From Nissolia schottii (lineage: Eukaryota; Streptophyta; Magnoliopsida; Fabales; Fabaceae), in assembly GCA_003254905.1 (NCBI GenBank), contig QANU01102866.1, forward strand, positions 343,274 to 407,273: DNA of 64,000 nucleotides. Reading direction: 5' to 3'. The notes beneath the pieces are model-generated. The model was not told the origin of the DNA, made no database searches, and saw nothing but the letters and a program-made list of their open reading frames with translations. Numbering within the stretch: position 1 is the stretch's first letter; every line of letters begins with the position of its first letter. Positions 41,357-52,155 of this stretch are shown here, piece by piece. Both the position numbers and the translations under genes were made by a program.

Positions 41357-41450
41357 GGAAAAATTCTAAAAATAAATTATAAAAAATACCGCATTACTCA
41401 AATAAATTAATTTGAAAGTTGTTTTCAAAATAAACTAATTTTCTTATAAA
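41357..41450. repeat. left TIR of the MULE
   Basis: It pairs, inverted, with 51474-51566 over about 93 bp, with scattered mismatches and small gaps. Confidence 0.85.
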
Positions 41451-42480
41451 GGAAGTCGATTTAAAAATCGACTCCCATTTAACTTTTTTTTTAAAAAAAA
41501 AATTGGAAGTCGATTTAAATTGACCCTTTTATAGACATAATTAAATTGGTTAAGATCAACTTCTTCATAATTCAACTCTACAACAGCATCCAAGTCGCTA
41601 CAGTCGATTGATTCGCATGCCGACGTGCCTCATGGGAAGAAAATGCAATATTCCTAGAAGTCGACACGACGATGCAGCAAATAGATAATTTAGGGCTTAA
41701 GTTTTGGTTGTCTATATTATTTAGTAACTTTAATGTAATTTTATATAACTTTATGTTACCATAGATTTTTTTTTAATGTAACTTTATGTATGTTACCTCA
41801 TTGACTTTGTCATTTGTTTGTGACTAATTTGTTTAGGTATGCATAAAGAATAAATTTACTAACAACAACTTAACAATAAATGACATAACAAGTGACAAGT
41901 CATTAGTAAAAGTTTTTCATAAACACTTTAATAACGTGGAGCAGTACATAATAAGCCATCCGTAGTAACCTTGACACTATACTATTAGCTACTAGCATTT
42001 ATATGCAAACACTCACGTCTCGTGTGACCAGGCTGGCGACACATGCCACAACGTCTTACCCTATCCGGTTCAACTTCGTCTATCTCATTTGGAATACGCG
42101 TAAAGACAGGCCGACCGTCATTGGTATGTCCCATTATCGGATTTGTCAAGATGGTACATCCACTTGGTTGAGGCCACAAATGCTCATCAGGCAGGGGTCT
42201 GAACTGTCCCATATACACATGAGCAACACGCTCCATACTATAAACAAGATGTACATTGCTAGCCCAATCAAGTTGTGTCTGATGGCATGCTACTACTGCA
42301 TGACAACAAGGAAAGTGCAATGCCTGGAATGCTCCATAGTCACATGTTCTGTTACCTAAGTCAACCATAAAGGACCTCTAGCTAGATACCCCAGTCCAGT
42401 CACACACCAACACCTTGTAAGTCATGTCATCTTGATTTATCGGTCTGACATGCATGTTTCCCCTTTAATGACTACTAGCC

Positions 42481-42485
42481 TCAAT
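42481..42485. repeat. 5-bp target-site duplication of the copia element, left copy (TCAAT)
   Basis: TCAAT directly precedes the left LTR and is repeated at 48947-48951 after the right LTR. Confidence 0.85.
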
Positions 42486-42918
42486 TGTAAGATTATTTTT
42501 TAATCTTATGATAATATGGTCCATGTAACTAATAGTAGTACTAACTCTAATAAAAGGGAATTAAGATGATGACAATTAATCCTATGAAAGATGATAGAGT
42601 TAGTGGGGAGTATTTTGGTAAAATTGACCCTCCCCTCTCCCTTATAAATTAGATGACAGTTACTCAAAGAAAAACAAAAGGATTCAAATTTCATTAGGGT
42701 TAGAGGTTTTCTTAGGAAAACACTTTTCTCACCATCAGAAGAGATTGAAAGGATCAAAGGAAGATAGGGAAAAATAATCAGAGACTCTTCAATTGAACAT
42801 GGATCCAGGTATATCATTCTTGTTCTTAATCTCGTTTAACAGTGTGATAATCATAAATTTCAAGATCTAAATTCAATGGTTGTTTCCTGAACTGGTTATG
42901 GAAAATTACAACCTTACA
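42486..42918 (+). repeat. 5' LTR of the copia element
   Basis: It starts TGTAAGATTATTTTTT and ends ACCTTACA, so TGTAAG and CTTACA are inverted termini. CTTATAAATTAG near 42640 could serve as the TATA box. Confidence 0.9.
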
Positions 42919-43178
42919 TGTGGTATCAAAGCTTTGGTTGTGGAATTTCCGATTATCCTAAAATTGCATTATTTATTTGTTTATTTAATTTTTCCCAAAT
43001 CTTATGAACCCTAAATTTGGGAATTTGGGAATTCATGAACCCTGATCCTTCACGAATCTTCTTCACCTTTTTCCTCACTCCGTCAGACTTGTGGCCGCGC
43101 CCCTCCACTTTTGTGTGCCGGTCCTTCGACGACCTCCTCAACGGCGGCGTATGAACCTGTGTTGATCTGTTACTGCCA

Positions 43179-43258
43179 ATGGCTTCGTCGAGGGTGGACC
43201 TAGATGGGAACCCAATAAAGGGCGATGACGATCTGCATGATTGGCGCTGGAGGGTTCA
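43179..43258 (+). pseudogene. fragment resembling the start of a UDP-apiose/UDP-xylose synthase gene, inside the copia leader
   Basis: MASSRVDLDGNPIK is read from 43179. After a one-base shift, MTICMIGAGGFIG is read from 43225. Together they match the N-terminus of plant UDP-D-apiose/UDP-D-xylose synthase (AXS), where the GxGGFIG motif binds NAD. The likeness ends at about 43258, and the following sequence (EACFLTNGEEAEV...) is not AXS. The piece is on the same strand as the element, between primer site and gag. It looks like a host gene fragment picked up by the retrotransposon. The identification is from remembered family sequence, not a search. Confidence 0.6.
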
Positions 43259-44102
43259 TTGGGTTCCAGGAAGCTTGCTTCTTAACAAACGGCGAAGAAG
43301 CAGAAGTGCCGCCCTTGAGAGGAATAAGCGGCGGCGAGGACTGCAACACGGTGGAGAGTCCGAATGGGATGTCATTGTTTGAGGGCCGGTGCTCTTTTTG
43401 CGGCGGTGCCAGGTTGGTTGTTGGTCAGTCGCATGATGTTCGTGCTGATGGCGTGGTGCCGCCATTTGCGGAAGCAATTGCTTCGTAATTTGCTGATTTT
43501 TTTGGTCAAAACGCAGAATGGGCCACCTTTTGCGGAATGGGCTGTTTTTTATGAAATGCAAACGGTTTGCTTATGCAAACAAAAAATTTAATGGGCTAAT
43601 AAAAGCAAAGCAAGGATGGGCCTCTCCCTTTTGTAGAATGGGATAATACTTTTTTTTTCATGGGGTTTTTCTAACCAAACAGTAGAACAATAAAATAAAA
43701 TAAAATAAAATAAAATAAAATAATTGGGTTAGAAGTTTATATTTCAGTAATTACGGAAATTAACTGTAAGAAGTTAATATTTAATAAATTTAATTTGTGG
43801 TTATTCGCAATTAAGTAATGAAATCATTAATTACCATGCTAGGAAGTTGCCTAAAGGTGAACCATTGCTTATAATTAATGATATTATAGTGACAAATTGA
43901 CATATTTGTTGAACATGTTTGTATATCCAAAGATAACATGCATGTTGGCTTGAGTATAGTTGATAATTATTATATTTTGAAATTATGAATTTAAGTGTCA
44001 CCCAAAGGTGCACTTAGATACATAACTGAAAGTTATTGTTTGAATTTATTAAAGTTACTCAAAGCATTGATGTATGAGTTTGTATAAAATTTTGTAGCTT
44101 AC

Positions 44103-47100
44103 GTGAACGTGAATGATGCAGTCAATGGTGTTGTCAAGTTCAATGGGTTGAATTATGATGGGTGTTCTGAACAAATCCACTTCTATTTGGGCTTTATGGA
44201 TTTGGACCTCGCATTAATAATGGATAAGCCCGCAGCCATTACTGAGACTAGTTCAAAAGAGGATAAAAATCTTTATCATGCTTGAGACAAGTCTAACCGG
44301 CTGAGTGTGAGTCTAATGAGAATAATATTGGCTGATAATGTTAAGCCATCGATGCCTAAGACAGAAGATACTAAGGCATTCATGGCAAAGATTAAGGAAT
44401 ACTCTCAATCAGACATTACTAATAAGTCCATTGTGAGCAGCTTGATGAATGAGTTGACGACCAAGAAATTTGATTGGTCACAACTCATTCATGATCATGT
44501 GACTGGAATGGTTAATCTAGTAGCAAAATTGAAATCAATGGGCATGGATGTGAGTGAGTCCTTTCTATTGCAGTTCATAATGAACTCAATTCCTCTTGAG
44601 TTTGGCCAGTTCTAGGTGAATTATAATACCATTAAGGAAAAATGGAATTTTTAGGAAATTAAGGCCATGTTAGTTCAAGAGGAAGGGAGGTTAAAGAAGA
44701 TGAAAGATCACTCTCTCCATCTCACATTTCATGATAGAGCTGGTAGTAGCAGGACTAAGTCAGGTAGTAAGGACAAGAAGGACAAAGCTTCACTGAAGGT
44801 TCGTAAAGGCCAAATCCATAAGGAAAAGAAATATTTCTTCTGCAAAAAGGTTGGACATTTCAAGAAAGATTGCCTAAAAAGAAAGAAATGGTTCGAAAAG
44901 AAAAGTAAATACTACATTTCTGTAGGTTTCGAATCAAATCTTATTGAAGTACCTAATAAAACCTAGTGGTTAAATTCTGGTGCAACTACTCACATGTCAC
45001 GTGTTATACAGGGATTCTTTTCGATCCAACCCATAAGAGGAATTGAAAATTTCTTATATATGGGAAACAGAATGAAGGCACAGATAGAAGAAATTGAGAC
45101 TTACCGATTGATCTTGGATAGTGGCTCTTGCTTACATCTAGAAAACTGTCTCTATGTTCCCGTATGTGCTAAGAATTTAGTTTCTGTTGTAAAGTTGGAC
45201 GAAGTAGGTTTTAACTTTAGGATTGGTAATGGTATTTTCAGTTTGTATAAACATGAGTATTATTATGGTTCTGGTACTTTAGTTGATGCTTTATACCGTT
45301 TCAATCTTGATGTTAATTTTGTTGAATCCCTGTTTCATGTTGAACATAGTACTGGTAGTAAGTATGTTGCACGTAATGAGAATTCTGCTTTCTTATGGCA
45401 TCAAAGATTAGGTCACATTTCCAAAGAAAGGATGATGAGGTTAGTGAAAAGTGAAATCTTACCTCAATTGGATTCCGATGAATGAGATATATGCGTGGAT
45501 TGCATTAAAGGCAAACAAACCAAGCATATATCCAAAGGTCCGGCCACAAGCAGCAGTCAACTCCTTGAGTTGATACACACTAACATATGTGGTCTCTTTG
45601 ACATTCCATCTTGGGGTAGTGAAAAGTACTTCATCACTTTTATTGATGACTTCTCACATTATTGATATTTGTATCTACTGCATGAAAAATCTCAATCAAT
45701 AGACGTCCTTATGACATTCATTAATGAAATGAAGAGGCAGTTAGATAGAAAAGTAAAGGTTGTGAGGTCTGATAGAAGTGGTGAATATTATGGGAAGTTC
45801 AATGAAAAAGGACAATATCCCGGTCCATTTGCAAAGTTTCTCAAAAGTCAGGGCATATATGCACAGTATACAATGTCCGGTACACCACAACAAAATAGTG
45901 TAGCTGAAAGGTGGAATCGTACTCTTATGAAAATGGTTAGGAGCATGATAAATCATAGTAATGTACCTTTTATCATTGTGGATGTATGCATTAAGATCCG
46001 CTGCGTATCTGCTTAACAGGGTTCCTAGTAAGGCAGTTCTTAAGACTCCTTATGATCTATGGGCAGGAAGAAAACCTAGTTTGAGGCACCTTCATGTTTG
46101 GGGTTGCCCGTCAGAATTAAAGGTATATAATCTACACGAAAAGAAACTTGATGCAAGAACCATTAGTGGTTATTTAATCGTGTATCCTGAAAAGTCAAAG
46201 GAGTATATGTTTTATTGCCCTAACCATAGTACTAGAATAGTTAAGTTTGGTAATGGTAGGTTCCTTGAAAATGGTCAATTCAGTGGGAGTGAGAAATTAC
46301 GGAAGGCAGATATTCAAGAGAATCATGTAGAAATTTCTACACCTAGTGTATCTCCTCAAGTTGTTGTCCTTTTTGTTGTATCACAATCACACAACATTCC
46401 AAGGCAACAAATCAATATTCCAAACCCACAAGATGAACATATGGATGATGAATCGACCAACGATGTGCAAGTCACTCCACGAGTAATACCTTTAAGAAAA
46501 TCTGAAAGGCAAAAAATACCAGCTATTTCAGATGACTATGTGGTTTATTCACTTGAGCATGAATGTGACTTAAGCATTGAGGAAGATCCAGTCTCATTCA
46601 AGCAAGCCATGGAATGTGGCAATTATGAAAAGTGGCTCAATGCTATGAAAGAAGAGTTGAAATCAATGGATGACAATAAGGTTTGGGATCTAGTCGAGTT
46701 GCCGGAAGGTTCAAAACGAGTTGGTTGTAAATGAGTCTTTAAGATCAAATGGGACTTGAGAGGCAACATTGAAAGATATAAGGCTAGACTTGTCGCCAAA
46801 GGTTACACTAAAAAAGACGGCATTGACTACAAAGAGACATTCTCTCCAGTTTCAAACAAGGACTCTTTGAGAATTGTTACGGCCTTGGTGGCTCATTATG
46901 AGCTAGAGCTTCACTAAATGGATGTTAAGATCGTCTTTCTCAATGGTGACTTGGAGGAAGAAGTTTATATGGACCAATTCGAAGGGTTCTTGACCACAGG
47001 AAAAGAAAACTTGGTGTGTAGTTAAAGAAGTCAATATATGAACTAAAACAAGCTTCTCAACAGTGGTATCTTAAGTTCAATCATACGATTTTGTCATATG

Positions 47101-48107
47101 ATTTTATAGAGAACACTGTTGACCAGTGTATCTACATGAAGGTTAGTGGGAGCAAGTTTATTATATTAGTTCTGTATGTTGACGGTGTTCTTGTTACTAT
47201 GAATGATGTTGACTTGTTACATGATGTAAAGAAATTTCTCTCTAATAAGTTTGAAATGAAAGACATGGGTGAGACGTCCTATGTAATAGGAATAGAAATA
47301 TTTCGTGAAAGATCACAAGGAATGTTGAGATTCTCTCAGAAGGGCTATATTAATAAAGTGTTAAAGAGATTTAGAATGGAAAGTTGCTCTTCAGGAATAG
47401 TTCTAATTCAGAAGGGAGATAAGTTTAGCCAAATGCAATGTCTCAAAAATGATTTGGAACGTAAGGAAATGGAGTGTGTCCTTTATGATTCTGTGGTTGG
47501 GATCTTGATGTATGCTTAAACATGCACTCAACCTGATATAAGTTTTGCTGTTGGAATGTTGAGCCGGTATCAAAGTAATCATGGAATAGGCCACTGGAAA
47601 GTTGCAAAGAAGGTCCTTAGGTATTTGCAAGGCACTAATGATTACATGCTCACTTACAGAAAATCAGATAATCTTGAAATAGTTAGCTACTCAGATTTAG
47701 ACTATGCGAGGTGTGTAGACTCCTGGAAATCCACATTTGGTTATGTCTTTCAACTAGCTGGAGGGGTTGTTTCATGGAAAAGTGGAAAAAAGTTTATCCT
47801 TGCTACTTCTTCTATGGTGGCTGAAATTGTGGCATGCTTTGAGGCCACAATTCATGCATTATGGTTGCAAAATTTTGTCTTGGCGCTTAGTGTTATCGAC
47901 ATCATAGCTAGGCCGCTAAGAATTTATTGTGACAATTCTGCAGTTGTCTTCTTCTCAAAGAATGACAGGTACTCCAAGGGTGTAAAACACATGGATTTAA
48001 AGTACTTGTCAGTTAAAGAAGAAGTGCAGAAACATAAAGTGTCAATTGAGCATATTGGTGTAGATTTAATGATAGCGGATCCGCTAACCAAAGAGTTGCT
48101 GCCTTAA
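44103..48107 (+). pseudogene. copia gag-pol, multiply broken
   Basis: Domains in copia order: gag (44103-44615, FNGLNYDG.SEQIHFYLGFMDLDLALI); CCHC knuckle near 44830-44875, whose first Cys is Tyr (YFFCKKVGHFKKDC); protease site WLNSGATTHM near 44967, with the catalytic Asp changed to Asn. Integrase follows: the zinc part WHQRLGHIS...CVDCIKGKQTK and the core with FIDDFSHY, RSDRSGEYYG and TPQQNSVAERWNRTL. RT comes next (46600-47520), with LVAKGYTKKDGIDYKETFSPV and the YVDD motif changed to YVDG. RNase H ends the region (47680-48100, YSDLDYARC, IYCDNSAV). Stop codons or frame changes occur at about 44283, 44613, 44964, 45483, 45663, 46016, 46732, 46917 and 47517. It cannot make active proteins. 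Confidence 0.93.
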
Positions 48108-48517
48108 ATGTTTTCTGGTCATGTTAAAATACTGAGCATTATTGATAAGTCCTTGTTAGCTTGATATGTATACATATGTGTGGATCTTTCTCGTATTGTT
48201 ATGACACTTATAAATTCAGTTAAAATTATTTTTCTACTTTATTTATTTGTTATTCACATCATATTATGTACATGTATTGTTTTGTGTAATAACATGTTAT
48301 GGACATTAAAGTCAAAGGTCATAATATGCCTTAATTAAAGCTCCTTAGGTTGAATTGTTTGTGATACATGGAAGGAAACATGTCGTTTTAATTGACATTG
48401 ACTGCCATGATTCAAACAGCTCAGTTCAATGAAAGATGATGACTTGAGTTCTCCAATATAAAGTGCGCGCTTATAGTTATTGGATCTTCAAGTCCTCACA
48501 TGGACCAAGTGGGAGAT

Positions 48518-48946
48518 TATAAGATTATTTTTTATTCTGATGATAATATGGTCCATGTAACTAATAGTAGTACTAACTCTAATAAAAGGGAATTAAGATG
48601 ATGGCAATTAATCCTATGAAAGATGATAGAGTCAGTGGGGATATTTTGGTAAAACAGACCTTCCCTTCTCCCTTACAAATTAGATGACAGTTACTCAAAG
48701 AAAAAAAAAGGATTCAGATTTCATTAGGGTTTGAGGTTTGCTTAGGAAAACACTCTTCTCACCATCAGCAGGGATTAAAAGGATCAAAGGAAGAGAGGGA
48801 AAAAGTATTAGAGACTCTTCAATTGAATATGGATCCAAGTATCATTCTTGTTCTTAATCTTGTTTTACTGTTTAATAATCATAAATTTCAAGATCTAAAT
48901 TCAATGGTTGTTTCCTGAACTGGTTATGGGAAATTACAACCTTACA
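48518..48946 (+). repeat. 3' LTR of the copia element
   Basis: The first bases read TATAAG instead of TGTAAG, a mutated terminus. The end ACCTTACA is intact and is followed by the TCAAT duplication. Confidence 0.9.
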
Positions 48947-48951
48947 TCAAT
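48947..48951. repeat. 5-bp target-site duplication of the copia element, right copy (TCAAT)
   Basis: Identical to 42481-42485. The MULE transposase reading resumes right after it. Confidence 0.85.
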
Positions 48952-51473
48952 CACATATAACAAGTACTCACAGAACTTTGCCTCTGCCCTTAGTTAAGCT
49001 TGTGTGGTCTGCCCTCTGTCATATAACGTCTTTACCAACTTATAATAAGTGATCTTGACTATAGCTGTGATCAAAAGAAAGTGTGCCCCCTTCAACACAT
49101 TATTCCAGCACTCTGACAGATTTGTGGTCATGTTGCCAAAATGATGTCCTTTATCAGCATGTTAAGCCCACTGTTCAAGCGGGATCTTGTCAATCCACTC
49201 ACCCATAGTCGGATCAATACCAGTCAATACACTTCTCAAGTGGAGATACCCAAAACGTTAGTGACTATACGTTGCGTTCTTCAGTGCTTTCTTTGCTTCA
49301 TTGTCCTTGAAGTGGGTGCTAAAATTTGATGCTAAGTGGATTGTACAGAACACATGAAATGCTCCTAAAGCACGCCAACCATTCTCTTCATCTTATAGGG
49401 CTGCAGTGATAGATGCATGCTTGTCCGATAAAAAGTGTTAAGAATATAGAAATTAATAATAATTTATATATATATATATATCTTGACAATTAAAGTAATT
49501 AAAAAGGTTAAGAACATGACAATTAATAACAAAGCAATTAATAACAAGTATAAGAACAAAAAATATTACCTATCCAATATAACAAGAATGCCTGGCTGAG
49601 GTGTTACATGTTCTCGAACATGTTTCAAGAAATAAGACTATGTCTCCTTCGTCTCCCATTCAACAATTGCAAATGCAATAGGGATAATCTGACTGTTCCC
49701 ATTTTAAGCAATTGCCATCAACAATACTCCACTATACTTCCCATATAGATGTGTGCTATCAATTAAAATGAATGGTTTACCGTACTTAAATGTCTCAATG
49801 CATATTGAAATGTCAAAAATTCTCGTGAGAACATCACAACACCATTACGAAACAGGCCATTGTCAATATATAACATAGCTTATAAATACACAATTGTACT
49901 TGCCATATATCCATGTGCAAAACAATTAATAATAGATTAAACGATACAATGATAATCAAGGCGTCAATGAAATTAGGGAAATGGTAAAGTGATTAAAGAG
50001 GTTCATGACAAAGTGATAAACATATATCATAACATAAGTAAAACAAGTAGAAGGACAAATAATATTACATGGAATGTAATGTTGTAAACCCGTAAAAAAT
50101 GTAGGGAGTTTATTATAAGATTCTTCCTAATTTCCATATATCATAACAATCGCCCTCTACTTCCCATGACAACACGTTTTGTATGATGGCATCGACTCAT
50201 TTTGAACATCTACCTACAACACTTTGACAGTTGTATCTAGATCAACTTCTATAATCGAGTGTATGGTTTCACAGATAATCTTCGAATACAACTGCAGGTG
50301 ACTCTTTGGTAAACTAGAAAAGAGGCAAGTATGTTCATTAGTAAACTTTCTCACCTCCTACATTTGGGACTTCTCTCTTAGAGTGGCTCGAATTGACTAG
50401 AGACATAGTTGTTCTGCCATGGCGCACCTGCACCAAAAGTCTCCTTTGCTAGACTTAAGGACTTTGTGTTGCACGACTTTGCGGAGGCTGTAGTTTTTAA
50501 CGACAAACAACACAGTTTACTTGTTTGGGAACAGTTGACCCATATACAAATCATTACTAGCTCTTGATCTTGATCTTGATCCTAATGATGTTTTTGCTGC
50601 TAATGTTGATCTTGAACCTTTGTCACGATGTTGAGGCTGAGTGGTGTAGTAATTGGGGAGATGGTAAGGCTGAGGCTGAGACTGAGCCTGATAGTAACTC
50701 GGTATACCTCGTAAAGGTATTGGTGTCGGCTACACCACGTCATCATCACTGCCATCGTCGTCACTATCACCACCATAGTCATCATTACCATAATAGTCAC
50801 CACTCGACATTGGATGAGGGACATCCCTGACAAGATATCCAAGGCTTGGAGACGGTGCATGATAAGCGAGCATAGGAGGGATTGGTGTTTGGCACAAACG
50901 ACGGACCAACATTAGAGGCACCAAAATTTGAGTGAACATCTTCAAGCTCAACAAGAACTAAATAGCGTTGAGTATGTTGTTAAACCGCTTCTACATACGA
51001 AACATGCGCCTAATGTGGTCGTCCTTCTTAATTTCAAATGAATTAAACTTTAAGACGTGGCCAACTCCAATGGGCATCCTATATAACACTCTCGTAACAA
51101 TCCGACACTCCCTAAATTCTTCCACTATAATGGATTCAAGTTGTGGCAAGGTAATAGTTGGGTATACAGACATCTAAGATTGTTGTAAGGAATAAAAATT
51201 AACTCTGCCGTCTTTTTTTTTTTATCATTATAAAACACTAACATCTCTACTAACTCATTAATCATTTTTTTTCTTTCTCTAAATCACACAAAACCAACTT
51301 GGTACACACTACAAATGAGCATGCACTTTTATTTACAGATTTGATTTTGAATATTTTATAAAGGAGTCAATTTCGTCGATTGAAATTGACTCTTATTTAA
51401 AAAGAATAAAAAGTAGAAGTCGATTTCAATTTGTAAAAAAAAGGTTAAACGTGAGTTGATTTAAAAGATTTAT

Positions 51474-51566
51474 TTTATAAGAAAATTAGATTATTCCAGG
51501 AATAACTTTTAAATTGATTTATTTGAGTAATGAAGTATTTTTATAGTTTGTTTTGGGAGTTTTTCC
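51474..51566. repeat. right TIR of the MULE
   Basis: Inverted partner of 41357-41450; it ends in GGGAGTTTTTCC directly before the 9-bp duplication. Confidence 0.85.
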
Positions 51567-51575
51567 TCTTTTATA
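51567..51575. repeat. 9-bp target-site duplication, right copy (TCTTTTATA)
   Basis: Identical to 41348-41356. Confidence 0.9.
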
Positions 51576-51610
51576 ACAAATATTTGAGATGATGTACTCT
51601 GTGTATGGTA

Positions 51611-51720
51611 TATAAATAAACTTTTTATCTAGTTTTTAGTTATTTTAAAAATTCATAAATTGCGGAAAACATAGGCTAGGGGAAGGAGAGAGAAATAGGT
51701 TTCATAACAGTAACACTTTG

Positions 51721-51757
<37 letters not shown>

Positions 51758-52155
51758 CTGAGTCCCAAAACCAAGAAAAAAAAGGGAGGGAGAGAGAGAG
51801 AGAGAGATCGCAGTTTTTGTTTGTGCTGCTGAGACTTGAGAGAGAGAGAGGGAGACAGATCGCAGTTTTTTTTAAACACGTACCGCTATCATCACATCCA
51901 TCATCCCCAAGTTTTCTCACATACACAAACCCTAATTAATTATTTCATTCTTATATATCATTTTTTTTTTGTTGCTGGCTTCTCTTCCTGATTTACTATT
52001 TTTTTTGTTGCTGATCTTTTTTAATTTATTTTTTATACACTCTCTGATCACAGTTCACAGTGCAGTTTTGTTCCTTTTTAGTTTCACTCTGTTAAAAAAA
52101 AATCAGAGAAGAGAAGAGAAGAGAAATAAAAATACACTAGAAACCCTAATTTGCA
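51611..52155 (+). promoter_or_regulatory. LARP1 promoter core and 5' leader with GT and GA microsatellites
   Basis: A TATA box (TATAAATA, 51611-51618) lies 36 bp after the end of the MULE duplication. The leader of about 500 bp contains a GT run (51725-51756), GA-rich tracts (51788-51807, 51840-51852) and T runs. A spliced leader is possible but no clear intron was identified. Confidence 0.55.

Larger units (their letters stand above)
42486..48946 (+). mobile_element. complete but inactive Ty1/copia retrotransposon
   Basis: This 6.46-kb element has direct LTRs (42486-42918 and 48518-48946), a primer site matching initiator-Met tRNA (TGGTATCAAAGCT at 42921-42933) and a polypurine tract (AAGTGGGAGA near 48507-48516). 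A 5-bp target duplication (TCAAT) flanks it. It lies in the MULE transposase gene, so it is younger than the MULE. By eye the LTRs differ at about 30 of 430 positions. The gag-pol region is full of stops. An unusual ~1.1-kb leader before gag holds GC-richer, possibly host-derived DNA and an AAAAT pentanucleotide run (43688-43722). Confidence 0.93.
41985..51180 (-). pseudogene. MuDR-type transposase, decayed, split by the copia insertion
   Basis: From high to low coordinates on the minus strand: a MuDR N-terminal region lies near 50990-51180 (MPIGVGHVLKFNSFEIKKDDHIRRMF) and an acidic low-complexity stretch near 50730-50820. The MULE transposase domain lies near 49570-49790 (PFILIDSTHLYGKYSGVLL, IAFAIVEWETKET, HVTPQPGILVI). 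Its continuation is near 48960-49440 (HFGNMTTNLSECWNNVLKGA). After the copia element, 41985-42480 gives a SWIM-like finger (CDYGAFQALHFPCCHAVV, with the second Cys of CxC replaced by Tyr) and an intact CCHC knuckle CGMCRQPGHTRREC. Several stops and frameshifts break the reading. The family assignment is firm and the gene is dead. Confidence 0.85.
41357..51566 (-). mobile_element. Mutator-like element (MULE) with long TIRs, carrying a nested copia
   Basis: Terminal inverted repeats of about 93 bp begin GGAAAAATTCTAAAA at 41357 and, on the other strand, GGAAAAACTCCCAAAA at 51566. Both share CATTACTCAAATAAAT and CTAATTTTCTTATAAA. They are flanked by an exact 9-bp duplication. Inside is a minus-strand MuDR-type transposase gene, now decayed and split by the copia element. 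Without the copia element the MULE is about 3.7 kb. Short inverted words AAGTCGATT/AATCGACT occur just inside both ends. TIR differences and stops in the transposase show the insertion is old and non-autonomous now. Confidence 0.9.

Noticed and set aside
42003-42359. Plus-strand ORF of 118 codons
   Set aside because: It is antisense to the MULE transposase SWIM and zinc-knuckle region.
43256-43561. Minus-strand ORF of 101 codons
   Set aside because: It is a shadow of the GC-richer copia leader, with no domain.
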